DNA from: Micropterix aruncella
Lineage: Eukaryota > Arthropoda > Insecta > Lepidoptera > Micropterigidae
Length of the DNA: 64,000 bases
Assembly (NCBI GenBank): GCA_944548615.1
Contig: OX155961.1
Span: 20,715,971 to 20,779,970 of the forward strand
Reading direction: 5' to 3'
In this document: positions 11,968-22,573 of the stretch, piece after piece
How the letters are laid out: every line of letters starts with the position of its first letter
How positions within the stretch are numbered: the stretch's first letter is position 1
Notes under the pieces: model-generated
The model's database searches: none
The model's input: the letters and a program-made list of their open reading frames with translations, nothing else
Told to the model about the DNA's origin: nothing
Program-made: the position numbers and the translations under genes

Positions 11968-12061
11968 TATGATTTCGTACCCCAATTATAAAAAAAGATC
12001 CTCATTTAACTTTGGCATCAAAACACATCGTTAAATTAACTAGTGACCTAGGGAATCAGAG
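11968..12061 (+). repeat. Direct repeat, left unit
   Basis: This is a 94 bp unit starting TATGATTTCGTAC and ending CCTAGGGAATCAGAG. It is repeated with few differences at 12609-12705, about 640 bp away. It may be a segmental duplication or a pair of diverged short terminal repeats; no TG...CA ends are evident. Confidence 0.7.
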
Positions 12062-12608
12062 TAATCTAAGCAACATTTTAGTAATTTTGAGATATTTACT
12101 AATTTACCTAATCACATGTTGACCGAAAAATTATTGTAAAAATGTTTAAATTATTTTAGGAATTGGTAATAGGAGTTTTTCAATAGTTCTAAAAGGGATT
12201 TATGATTTTTAGAAAACATTTTTTAAAATAGCGAATCTCTATAACATTGTCTAAGCCGGTAAGTAGATGAATCCTCTAGAAGAGATAAAATATTTTATAA
12301 CTCGGCAAAAAAATAAAATCCGAAAAAAATAAAAATAATGACATTTCACTGAATTTTATTGAAAAACTTGTAGTCTTTGAAAAGTTTTCAATTCATTTAA
12401 TACGTTCTTCGACATTCATTTAAAACTATGTGTATAAATGAGTTAAGTTTGACGACAAATGTTTTAAATACGCAAAAAAGTGGTACCAGTATTTTTTACG
12501 TATATGTCTTAGTTTTTGAGAGTTTTACAAAAGGAGACTTTAATCAAATTGCACTTTAGGACTGTATCTATTATTATATACTTAAAATTAAACAGAAGTA
12601 ATTCTTTA

Positions 12609-12705
12609 TATGATTTCGTACCTCTAATTATAAAAAAAACGATCCTCATTTAACTATGGCATCAAAACACATCGGTAAATTAACTAGTGACCTAGGGAAT
12701 CAGAG
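12609..12705 (+). repeat. Direct repeat, right unit
   Basis: Second unit (97 bp) of the duplication that begins at 11968. The intervening sequence is AT-rich and has no recognisable coding content. Confidence 0.7.
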
Positions 12706-13300
12706 CAAATTAATTCATCCTCCTCCCATGCAACTGAGGCACGTCACACACAGGCTTACGCATGTACCTAGATGTATGAATGACCACTAATTTATTACAA
12801 TTGTTAATAAAGATTAGTAGAAAAGTAATATTAAGAAAAAAAGACGAAAGCGAAAAAAAATACGAAAAAAAAACATTTTTACTACATATGAAAGTTATTC
12901 TGTGAAATAATGATTTTCGGATTTACCTAAATCCTCTTCTTGAAAATTATGCTTAGCTCACTCTGGTTCTAAGATGGCAAAATATACATATACCTACATC
13001 TAGATCTAATTCTGTTTGTATTAAATACGGGTAAAAAAATGTTTATCATTTTATGCTGATTATGGCTCATTTGGAGATATAAAACTTCCCAAATAAATAT
13101 ATAAATAGCGAGAGCCGCCGTGAAAACACAACAAATATTATTATATAGGTATGGCTAAACCAGTCTAACGTCTGTTATAATGACGTCAGCGGTTATAATT
13201 ATTTCAATACCTAAACTGATTAACCTTATGAAGATGGACGTATGTAGTTAATGATCCTGCATTGCAGATTTACTTTACCGGCCTACCAACTCTACGTATT
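12706..13300. other. AT-rich spacer, nothing recognised
   Basis: No coding frame, RNA gene or element terminus is evident. Confidence 0.6.
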
Positions 13301-13304
13301 TTGA

Positions 13305-13865
13305 ACGCGATATTTTTTTCCGAGATGAAGACGGATATATACATTTTGACACCCCCCGAGACGATTAAAACCATTTCCACACTGACGTCTGTATGTGTGT
13401 ATATGTGGGTGTATTCCAACACGATAGCGACTAAACGCTTCATCCGATTGAGCTGAAATTCGGCATGCAGGTATAATTTGGTCATGGCAAGAGTTGAAAA
13501 GATTGTAGTTGAAATCGGTCCACCAGAGGGCTCAAACTTCAATCTTGAAATATTGGACTTAGAGACTCGACGTTCGGTACACAGATGTCTGTGGGACCGA
13601 AATCACGTTGTGAAATTTTGGTTGGAATATTTTGTACACAAGCGACAGAAATAATATTTAAAGTCCGCCATATTTAAGAAAATACTATTTTTTTTTTTAT
13701 ATATTATTTTAATACCACGGAAAATATAACAATTATATTACGAATTATCCCGCGAGGGAAGGGGGGTTGCGCTTCGCCGGGGGGGGGCGGAATTAGCTTG
13801 TTTGCGGAGGGTGGATTGTCTACTTGCCGGGAGTCTTGAGGTGACACAACCGATTTTTTTATAAA
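13305..13865 (+). repeat. Interspersed repeat family X, copy 4
   Basis: Collinear with the 6.2 kb copy: AACACGATAGCGACTAAACG, CATCCGATTGAGCTGAAATT, GGCATGCAGG, CATGGCAAGAGTTGAA, AATCGGTCCACCAGAGGG, GGTACACAGATG, then a G-rich tract (13755-13800), and GAGGTGACACAACCGATTTTTTTA at the end. No conserved protein frame. Confidence 0.65.
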
Positions 13866-14640
13866 TCAAAGATCCAAGCTAAAGATATGAAAGTATAAAA
13901 GCTTTGTTATTTCTTAAACGGTAGGACATCGACAAAACGCATATTATGCAATTCCATCTCCGAAACTCCGATTTGAAGGTAATTCGTGATTTGTCGTGAA
14001 GCGTTATGTAACTTCTTCGGTAGACTTTGGACTACGTTGGGATAATCGAATCGACAAGCTGTGCAACAAACTCGGTCGTGCATGTTTTACCTCAGCGGTA
14101 TTGTTGAGTTGAGTTTTGTGTGATCTCTAACAAAGAAAGTAATAGGGTGCTGCTGCCGGGAACTTATCTGGTTTTCATGTAAAGTACTTACGTCTATAAT
14201 CTGTGAAAATATGTTGTAATAAATATGTGATAATAAAGTTATCGTCGTTATTTAGGGTGAATTTTAATTAACAGGCATCCTTGAAGTGGTTGAATCAGTA
14301 GGAGTAAATAAGCGGCTTTTGATGTAAATTTGTGGAAAAAGCAAAACAAAAGAAAATGTTTCTAAACTTTTGTTGACAACTGAATTAGACATTTCACCCT
14401 GCAGTAGTATAAATAATATTGCAGTTTTCCACAATACAATGCCTTAGGGTCCAGTGTAATGGTCCAGCGTAACATCTAATCGAAAATTCCGTTTAACCTA
14501 TTAAAATTATTTTCTTTCGTGTATTATGTACTTTCGCCAACCCACTCCATCAGTAAGCATAATATAAGACTGCAGCATTGTGTTAGAAATGTCTGCTTTA
14601 CTTTCGTATCTCGTCTTCAATATCTATTTGAGGGCAGAAT
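13866..14640. other. Spacer, nothing recognised
   Basis: No gene is seen. A short stretch at about 14270-14330 (GCATCCTTGAAGTGGTTGAA...) is repeated near 63505-63545, so it is part of a low-copy interspersed repeat. Confidence 0.5.
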
Positions 14641-14644
14641 TTCA

Positions 14645-14850
14645 TAGAAATAGAAATAGAAATAGAAATATTTTTATTGTCCGAAATTGTTGTGGTACTT
14701 TTATGGTGATAATGCGTAAAACTATGTATCTCACAATTACCTGTTATTAAAACAGATTGACAAATTTAATTATCTGCTAAATTGACTTATCTGCTAATTA
14801 TAATATCTTATTAAAAATGCAATTATTTCACTGGTTTAACATGAAAAACT
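14645..14850 (-). repeat. LINE 3' end with (TTTCTA)n tail
   Basis: On the minus strand a GGACAATAAAAATA polyadenylation-signal-like stretch is followed by repeated TTTCTA units (14645-14670), a typical LINE 3' simple-repeat tail. No coding part is present. Confidence 0.45.
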
Positions 14851-14877
14851 TTAAAACAGACCGGATAAGTAGAACTA

Positions 14878-15118
14878 ACAATAGAAGACAATTAGAAAAA
14901 AATAATTCACCAATAATATAAAAAATAAAGAAAAAATCAAAAATCAAGGAATAATCAAAATTCCGCCTATAAATACGAAATGTATATAATTTAAAATGTA
15001 ACAGTAGAAAACAATTAGTAAAAAATAATTCACCAATAATATAAAAAATAATGAAAAAAAATCAAAATCAAGGAATAATCAAAAATCCGCCTATAAATAC
15101 GAAATGTATGTAATTGAA
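14878..15118 (+). repeat. Tandem duplication, two ~120 bp units
   Basis: The unit AACA(A/G)TAGAA(G/A)ACAATTAG ... CGCCTATAAATACGAAATGTAT occurs at 14878-14998 and again at 15000-15118 with only scattered substitutions and indels. It is a recent tandem duplication of AT-rich sequence. Confidence 0.75.
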
Positions 15119-15169
15119 AATTTATAATCTTCCTAATTGAATTAATTTAAAAACAAAATGAAAATGCAT

Positions 15170-15770
15170 AAGACCTGTTATGATTGTTATGATCAACTCT
15201 GCCCTTATAGCCGTTGATTGGAAAGTGCTGCTATCCGTCGATGATGTGAACATATCCGTGCGCACTTTTTACGAAACGATCCATAACGTAATTGATATTT
15301 TCATCCCTTCTCGCTTTTCCACACGTACAAAATACCCATCTTGGTTCTCACCGGCGCTCATTCACATTATAAAGGAGCAAAATACCATCGGAAGTGGAAA
15401 ATCTTTAATAATCCTTTAGATAGGGATACCTTTATCTTACTCCGCGCCAGACAAAAGAGAGTCCAAAAATACTGCTATCGCCGGCATATTGCACGCTGCC
15501 AAGACAGCATACACAAGGATCCAAAGAAATGCTGGTCGTATCTAAAGAGTGTGCGTAAAAATCAACCCATTCCTAGTTGCATGAATTTAAACGGTGACAC
15601 AATAACAGACGAACGGGAAATCTGCGAAGGTTTTTCGTGCCATTTCAATTCCATATATGTATCTCAGAACCCAACAATTATTGATGGGTCTGGATGTTAC
15701 TCCACAATGCATCGGGAGGACTGTCGTTTATTTCCGCGCGGTATAGATCCGTTTTCTCTCAAGTAATAAA
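15170..15770 (+). pseudogene. LINE ORF2 fragment (endonuclease-RT linker), internally deleted
   Basis: The sequence encodes the region that lies between the AP-endonuclease and reverse transcriptase of jockey/CR1-like LINEs. A first frame (from 15180) reads FYETIHNVIDIFIPSRF and KYPSWFSPALIHIIKE; a second (from about 15361) reads RQKRVQKYCYRRHIARCQDS and KKCWSYLKSVRKN. One frameshift near 15380-15400 separates them. Both ends are truncated: the reverse transcriptase is absent, and within a few codons of the end the sequence switches to the 3' UTR found also at 5.6 kb. Confidence 0.7.
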
Positions 15771-15935
15771 TATTTACGGATGTATTTTTTGTTTCATAAT
15801 TTAGTTTGTAAAATATTTTTCAAATAATTTCGAACGGCGTAAGTTATAATCGGCATAAGAACATGTTTGTTTAAGAATTGTGTATCTAATTATAAGTTCA
15901 TGCTGTTACTTACCTAAATAAATAAAATAAATAAA
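15765..15935 (+). repeat. 3' UTR of the LINE fragment, (AAATA)n tail
   Basis: Nearly identical to 5625-5800. It runs from TAATAAATATTTACGGATGT to TACTTACCTAAATAAATAAA and ends in an AAATAA repeat. Its position directly after the linker region documents a deletion of the whole reverse transcriptase domain. Confidence 0.65.
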
Positions 15936-15966
15936 AATAATTAAAATGATCATAATAACGCAAACT

Positions 15967-16577
15967 TGTGACAGACCTTAAGTCCACTACATACGATCAA
16001 CAAATGCATCGATTTCCAGTGAAATCCACTGACACAATCCAGCTATTATTTTGACTCGTGCAGCTATGAATCAGCACGATGAAACAATACTTTTACTCAG
16101 AATATTTCAAATTGCATCATTGCACGGCCTATATAAACCGGCCAAAAAGCAACCAAATTATCAGTCCCCGATTGATCACCTTCTCCCAAGGTTGCGACGG
16201 CATATCCGGTACCCCTCTACGAGGTCGCTCAACGGATCCGGCTCCTTGGTTTCCTTTCCTCTTTTTCCCTGAGTCTCGAAGCATCAGTCTGTAATCCCAC
16301 AGACTCGAGCCGTGCCCAGTACAAGATACTAGGAGCACACATACAATCCTCATCCACTTTCCTACATAACCGCCGACGCGCAACCCTCGCGTCTCGATAA
16401 AGTAATCGGGGCACTCGTTAATTCGGCAAGCGTTATAACTGGCAATATTCAATCGATTCAATCAATAAATATCTTCTGCTTCATCAAAACCACCTTTAAA
16501 TACGGAGATAACTCGTAAGTTGACACCACCACCTCACATCGAATAATTTGGAGTCTTGTGAGGGGTGGTCCCTCACA
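15967..16577 (+). mobile_element. Solo LTR, family L, copy 1
   Basis: This 611 bp unit starts TGTGACAGACCTTAAGTCC and ends GGTGGTCCCTCACA (TG...CA). It is flanked by AACT at 15963-15966 and 16578-16581. A TATA box (CCTATATAAACC, about 16129-16138) is followed roughly 330 bp later by AATAAA (16464-16469), as in an LTR promoter/poly(A) unit. Two further copies at 35997-36601 and 61071-61684 share the same ends, each with its own 4 bp duplication. No PBS or gag/pol follows, so it is a solo LTR. The 4 bp duplication and TG...CA ends fit a gypsy- or BEL-type element. Confidence 0.85.
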
Positions 16578-16934
16578 AACTCCTCGAAGGACTACAAATG
16601 AGATCAAATAAGAGGGAGGAAACAAACGGGCGACGACTCGCGATCGTGCACAAAAGTAAACAAAAAAACCACAGAATCTCCAAACATCGTTCCAGGACAA
16701 CGGCTGAAGGAAAAAAGAACCTTGCAACGACATCAACCAACCTGAATATCCAGATAGTTCCCGTCACTGTCAGTGCTGCCGGAACTGTCAGAGTCGGTCT
16801 GAATCCATAGCGGCGACGAATACTTAAATCGATACATTCTATATTGTGTAACTGTGCGAGTAGCCGAAAGTGTGACCTAGGCACCACGTGACGCGCGGCG
16901 TGCAGTGGCCCAGTGGACCAAATCCTAACAGCCG
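16578..16934. other. GC-richer stretch, unresolved
   Basis: This stretch is less AT-rich than neighbouring spacers and is open on both strands over parts of its length, but no domain is recognisable and the frames partly overlap the LTR. It may belong with the candidate exon at 16.9-17.2 kb on the minus strand. Confidence 0.3.
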
Positions 16935-17162
16935 TCAACGACATACATGCTTGTGCAATAATATCACATCACCTCCTGTTTCGTAAGAGGCGTTGAGCTG
17001 CTTAAGCCGGTCAGGAACATCTAGGGTTGTCACTTCGTAATCAATTTCATCCAATTCGAACAAATTCAATTCAAGACTCTGGAACGATATAGGTACCGCT
17101 ACCCGTCGATCTTCTATAGTCGCTATTAATAGGTACTGCCCTACGCATCTAATATACATCAA
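16935..17162 (-). CDS. Candidate exon, unidentified
   Basis: The minus strand is open for 75 codons. The predicted peptide has ordinary amino-acid composition, with runs such as FELDEIDYEVTTLDVPDRLK, and is not the low-complexity product expected of AT-rich spacer. A donor-like GTATGT lies close to the end (about 16948-16943). I recognise no family. It could be a host exon, a retroelement fragment or chance. Confidence 0.25.
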   Translation of the reverse strand: MMYIRCVGQYLLIATIEDRRVAVPISFQSLELNLFELDEIDYEVTTLDVPDRLKQLNASYETGGDVILLHKHVCR

Positions 17163-17600
17163 ATAATTAAAATAAATATGTAGTTATAGCTACGAAATAT
17201 TATTTGACAAAAGTGTCGTTAAAATGTCATAAAATAAACAGTGATTCCCAACAAGTTGTAACCGTTTATTTTACTATGGAGATCGATTCTACCTGCGTGG
17301 AACACTTTAACAAACGCTTTAAAGGCACAAACTGACCGCTGCACCGGGTTCGATCATAACATCTTGAACTTATTAATATTAATATTGCAGTATATGTACC
17401 TAACAATAATTGTAAAATGTGTATTTCAGACAGATATATTAAAATACGGACCAAATACTGATGATCTCAAAATCGAACTGTAACTGTTACACTAATTAAT
17501 AGTCTTAAACGGTTAGCTACTTACCATGTTAAATTCGGTGATTACCGATTTCGATTTTACAATTATAACAATAATTGTTATTGTGTGTCGTGTTATTGTG
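17163..17600. other. Spacer, nothing recognised
   Basis: No coding or repeat structure is identified, apart from a small AT palindrome (ACAATTATAACAATAATTGTTATTGT) near 17557-17583. Confidence 0.5.
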
Positions 17601-17604
17601 TATT

Positions 17605-18640
17605 GTGTGTCGACTATGTATCTGTTAGAGAATTGAAAATTTTACCGTCAACTATAGTACAATTTATGGGTAATTTCTATCACTGCATCTTCATCATTTG
17701 CATATTTGGTTGTGACTAATAGGTTTATTTTATATTGATTGTGTTCTTTTCCCTTTTTAGCAACTTCAAAAGTTTCGTGAACGAGCTGGAACTTGATTGG
17801 ATGGCAAAGTCTTGTTAAAGATGCCCTTGTATTGCTCCATAGTATCGTTTGTGCTTTAGTTGGGCCTTCAGGATCTCCGTCTATAAGCATCAAGGGTACT
17901 AATGAAGACATGAAAATACTTGCATCGTTGTATGACTCATTTGTAAACTTTTGTTCAGATTCTGAGTGACCTGATGAGCCGTCAAATCCTCACTTTGATA
18001 TTAAAACTAACTGGTTTAAGTTTTGTTGGCTCTTCAAAACTTTATTCTGAAACTGAAGGATACGTGTAACTGTATGTTCGAGCAGTCCTTGTAGCTCAAT
18101 CTCAGCCCTTGTTTCAGTCACTTCAATATACTTCTTATCAGGGTAGCATTCCTTTTTGGCTTCTTGTATTCTCTTGTATGAAGGGAATCGGTCTGCAGCT
18201 TTAGATCTTATTACGTCATATTGGCTTCTTGTAAGTTGCGCTTCTACAAACATTGATAAAGCTTCATGCGCGGGAAGAAGCCCTGTTTTTTTTGCTTTCT
18301 CTTTCTTAAAAGCTTCTTTATAGTGTTTGACCCGTCTCGGAGAAGTAGTAGTAACTTCTTTTAGCAATGCAGCAGCATCAATTGCTCCAGAAGATCCTTG
18401 GCTCATTTGTGCTACGTAACACAGCTCCTCAGCACTGTGACTCGACCGTAAGTCTTGTATTTTCAAACGCTTTGTCCTATCCGAAGCTTCTTTAAAATCC
18501 AATTTTGGTCTTCCCGATGTTAAGTTTTGGCCTACAAAGTTCGGAAAACTTATCGAAGATTTAGGCCAACTATCATTTTTTGTGAGAAACCTTTGCCTTA
18601 TTTGGTTCGAAGAAGATCTTTTTTTCCTGAAATCGGCAAT
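17605..18640 (-). pseudogene. RAG1/Transib-like DDE transposase fragment
   Basis: On the minus strand a frame from about 18640 to 17608 encodes some 340 residues with two lesions. After a basic N-terminal part come SMFVEAQLTRSQYDVIRSKA, then KECYPDK and AEIELQGLLEHTVTRILQ, then GFDGSSGHSE, then a TRLCHPI segment and finally TIVDGKIFNSLTDT. The Asp in GFDG (codon 17981-17983) and in VDGK (17647-17649) are about 111 residues apart, close to the 108-residue spacing of the first two catalytic Asp of RAG1. Lesions are a TGG-to-TGA type stop just before GFDG (17990-17992) and a frameshift just before VDGK. The CxxC region and catalytic Glu are missing downstream. The assignment rests on motifs and spacing I recall for this superfamily. 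Confidence 0.62.
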
Positions 18641-19430
18641 AAAATAAGTTATTTTTGTATTCAGCTCTGAATAATTCCATTCCGGGCATCTAGTACCTAC
18701 GCTCGATTAGGTATTCCTTCAAAAATGGTACTTGGTCGTTGAGTTTCTCATGGCCAGACTAGATCATATTGTTATTTAAGTCCATACGTGATATAAAAAT
18801 ATTAGTACATCCAGATCCTAAACCAAAAAAATTAAAAACTTAGCTTTTTAATAATAATAATTATATTTAATATGTTATATTACTAGTAAATCAGTAATTT
18901 ACATAAATTGGGGCAAATACGGGCAAACATGTTTGTTATCAGTTGAAAGAGTATGGTATCAGGTATAATAATATACCAAAATCATTGCACCTAGTGACAA
19001 CTAGTGGGACTAAAAACCTTATGTTTACTCAAAAAGTAACAAATACTCAAACATTTTATTAATTCAAAGTTAAAACTATTACCTAACTGAGAAATATGTC
19101 TAAAATACATTTTTTAACGGCGTAACTCTATTACTTACCCATTGCCGAGGCTTCCATTATATTTTTTTAATAAATAATCACTTAAACCTGACGTTGAAAT
19201 ACTTGAAAATTTGACAAATTTGTACGGCCTGCGAGAAGGGTAAGTTTCGACTGACGTTTCTCGATCGTATTAGTGTTGAATCGCGGAAAGAAAACCGGTT
19301 ATCGAACGGCTAGTTATACATGCTCTTTATGAGTTATAAAGCAGAACATCAGATAACACTTTGCAAGTGGGACTTTTTGCCAACGATTCAGGGGTTTTGC
19401 CCCTTTGTGCAACGTCTATTATGTATTACT
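18641..19430. other. Spacer, nothing recognised
   Basis: A splice-acceptor-like TTTCAG on the minus strand (about 18630) sits at the upstream edge of the transposase frame. Otherwise I see no structure. Confidence 0.5.
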
Positions 19431-19560
19431 TCAAATGAAAACGATTACAAAGTTGTGTAAATGGTAGAAAAATTGTAAAATCACATTACTAAAATCTAAT
19501 ATACAAAATCTCAAGACGATAAAAAAAAGTATCATTGATCAAATACAATTAAAACATTGT
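19430..19560 (+). repeat. Left arm of a widely spaced inverted repeat
   Basis: Segments GTGTAAATGGTAGAAAAA, TTACTAAAATCTAAT, AAGACGATA and ATTGATCAAATACAATTAAA occur here in order and, reverse-complemented in the same order, at 23005-23165. The arms are about 130-150 bp and imperfect, about 3.4 kb apart. Confidence 0.6.
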
Positions 19561-20540
19561 AATGATCTGAAAATCATCACATGATCGCTTAGCAGCTTTA
19601 AGCTAAACGCAAAATAGATTAATCGAATTAAAAAAAAAAAAAAAACAAATTGTACTTAAAAAAAGATCATAGTGACATCTAGCGATTTAATTCAGGAACT
19701 AAAACTGACAGATGAAGGAATGTCAGTTGCTAAACTATAGAGTGCAGTGCCAGCGTCACATAAATAAAGGGGTTTGAGAAGTTTTTGAGAGTTAAGGACA
19801 TCATTAGGGGTTTCAAAATAGACAATCAGGGGTATTTGGCAAGAAATTAGCATATTTTGAGATTTTTACGAAAAATCGACGTAAATATCAATAATTGACA
19901 AATAGACAATAGAAGCATGTTTATGGTCTTAAAAAGTCGACCGATTGGTTTTTCAAAGAAATATAAAAGGGGTTCATTAAATAGTAGGAATTATGGGAGA
20001 ATTTAATAGCAATATTGATAAAGTCATTTGAAGAACATTTAATTTATTATTAAGAGAAATTGGAAAACATAATCGACATCGATGGAAGAAAGCCGAATTA
20101 ATGAAATTAAAAGAATTTTTCACCAAATAATTGCCAGTCAAAATAAAATTTAATAGTTAAAATGAGGAAATTTAGAAACACTTAATTAAAATAGAGGAAT
20201 TACTAGATAAAAATACTATCAATAAATAAAATTGAAATAAAATAGTTATATTATTTCGCTTTCAAATGCGAAAGCGGAAACGACGCGCAAGAAAGGCGGC
20301 AAGATCAAGTCAAAGTATGATGATTTCCCGCCGAATATGAAACATCAATTTCTCATAATACGTAAAATAAATACTTAAAATCATATGTAGAAGTAGAAGC
20401 ACGAATTATCGTTAAGAAATTCGCTTGTTAGCAATGTAGCAGAGCGTTATTTAACGAAAAAATAGATAAATCAGATCGTTAATGACTGATTAGTCAATAG
20501 TTATGGATTAAATTATTAAAAAAAGGTCACATCGATAGGG
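19561..20540. other. AT-rich region, nothing certain
   Basis: The interior of the inverted-repeat bracket. It includes an A15 run (19629-19644) and degenerate lysine-rich frames around 20000-20230, too broken to call. Confidence 0.4.
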
Positions 20541-20720
20541 GTGTTATATAAGGGATGGACGTGATGCTTCCGGCATCCATTAAGAAATTTTAGTTGCACG
20601 CACTAAAGCTGCGAAAGTTTGGGAAAGAAAAGTATATTTTGGTGCTCAGATGTGAGAATAAACAGTTTAAAATAAGGGCACTGGGATGCTGTGAAGCATC
20701 TTAGTGCCCAGTTCATTTAA
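20540..20720 (+). promoter_or_regulatory. Possible LTR-type promoter with hairpin
   Basis: A TATA box (GTTATATAAGGG, about 20542-20553) is followed by GAGAATAAACAG (a poly(A)-signal-like AATAAA near 20656). Next is a strong hairpin at 20676-20709, GGGCACTGGGATGCT with loop GTGA and the complementary arm AGCATCTTAGTGCCC. The arrangement resembles an LTR U3-R segment, but I cannot define both termini. Confidence 0.3.
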
Positions 20721-22480
20721 ATTCGTATAAAGTGTACAGATCGTATATCACAGAAATGCTTTATCGCACTCGTCATTGAGGCGCTTTTTACACGGACACT
20801 AAAAAATGAACAAATAATAGAAAATCCAGTGCTAAAAATGTGAATCGAGAGAGCTACGCGAGTTGGCATGTAAAAATCCAACATTTCAAATAAAATAGAA
20901 GTACGAGATCTCGTCGTGTTGCAATACAAAATTATAGCAAAGATGGCGGACGAGTCAAAGTGAAGACGTCAGATTAATATATCACAACATTGCGAACGTT
21001 CTTCGGAGGTGTATAACATAGCGTCGAAATAAGGGAAAAACATTGATGAGAATGCAGTAACGGCTTGGAATTGCAGTACGATAGCGAAGCGGTTGGGGTT
21101 TCTAAACAGACATTCGTCGTGTTGAGGGCAGATTTCTAGGAAGGCGACACACACCGAAGAGATTGACATTAGTTATAAGTGCATAATTGTGAATGCAGCT
21201 GTAAATACGGGGAAGTATAGCCGAGAGTCATTGTCGGCAAAGATGTACTAAAAATATGTAAGTTTATTTTTGCCGAAGCTGGCGTTATTTAATTATTTAG
21301 GCCGAAGCTAGCAACCAATATTATCATTGTTGTATATTTTTTGGGGTTATAAATATTCGAGTTTTTGTGGGTTTGTTGAAATTATTAGAAATGTTAAGTA
21401 GTTGTAACGTAAAAGCGTGATTTCTACATATTTGCACGTTAACTAAAAATGAGGCATTTAACATCGATTGACACGAAGGGTCGTTGATAATTCTACGAGA
21501 TAACCTCTAGTCAGACTCTTATTGATTTGGAAGAGAGATAGCCTTTGCTAACTCCATTAAATTTGACACAAGCCATTTATATAATGTGCTCACGGATTGG
21601 GAACTTAGTTAAGGACACATTCGAATTATACTGAATGTTAGAATAAAATTAAAGATAAGGAAAATTGTAGATTATATTAAGGTTTTTTTTTGTTTTGACT
21701 GATCGATGGGGTTTCACGGATAACGGGGAGGGAATAGTATTAATAGAAATAATAGAACGAAAACCATATGGACATTCAGTGGACTGGATGATAGCCAGGT
21801 CGTAGTTTATATCGGGCATTAGCGACTGCGGTCATTTAAATTCATTATATCACTGGAACGCCATCGACTAGTTGACAGTATGTTAGTTTATAAGTAATTT
21901 TATTGTTGTATGTAAACATTACGATTCATGTTTCAATATAAATTGACATTGAACACATTTAAATAAATAAAGGATTAGAATCTAATTGTCGAATTTCACG
22001 GCGGAGATTTAAACTCATGCATTATCAGTATTAATATTATTTTATTAACAATCGACTGAACGCAGCCATTGTTGTCATCGACAAATAATCGATCGAAAAT
22101 AACTCAAAGAACAAATTGTAAATATTTTGTGGTGAATTAGGCGCTCATTATTATAAATATAATTCACAATAATAGTACTTAAACTAAAATAGAAGAAATT
22201 ATAATTTTAATTGTTTAATATATGCATTTTGGTTTAATATATGGATTATAAATTGGAGAAGATTTGTTTCATTTAGGAAGTAAATACAAAGAGGGAAATT
22301 ATTAGGCAAGGTATTGGAAGCCTATCCCTCTTGAAGGTAATATTATCACTATCGCTGATATGGTAGTGAAGTAAGTGGATCAAAAGTAAAGCTTACAATT
22401 GTGGAAATAATATATAAACATCTTCTCTGCAAATGACATATAAATCAAAGATAAAGAGTTAAAAATTTTCTTTACAAATG
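20721..22480. other. Non-coding region, possibly retroelement LTR/leader
   Basis: No open coding frame is recognisable. The region lies between a TATA-containing segment and a primer-binding-site-like motif, so it may be an old, unusually long LTR or leader. A repeated GCCGAAGCT(G/A)GC unit occurs at about 21273 and 21301. Confidence 0.3.
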
Positions 22481-22531
22481 GCACCCAACTGGTGGGGCCA
22501 AATGTTAAGTCAAAAAAATTTTCTTTACAAC
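22463..22531 (+). other. Primer-binding-site-like motif between 17 bp direct repeats
   Basis: TGGCACCCAACTGGTGGGGC (starting about 22489) resembles the TGGCGCCCAAC-GTGGGGC primer-binding sites of many insect LTR retrotransposons. It is bracketed by two copies of AAAAATTTTCTTTACAA. TGTTAAGTC, a plausible LTR start, lies between the motif and the second copy. No coding region follows. Confidence 0.35.
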
Positions 22532-22573
22532 ATCCTGTGTATATTGCACTTTAAAATTGTGTATTATTTATGT

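Noticed and set aside
14878..15118. CRISPR-like or satellite array
   Set aside because: Only two ~120 bp units with no spacer structure; a simple tandem duplication in an animal genome.
16573..16944. 123-codon minus-strand frame beside the solo LTR
   Set aside because: It overlaps competing frames on the other strand, has no domain and its end runs into the LTR; left as an unresolved stretch.
20000..20230. Lysine-rich gag-like coding remnant
   Set aside because: The translation is interrupted by many stops and shows no zinc knuckle or other gag/pol motif.
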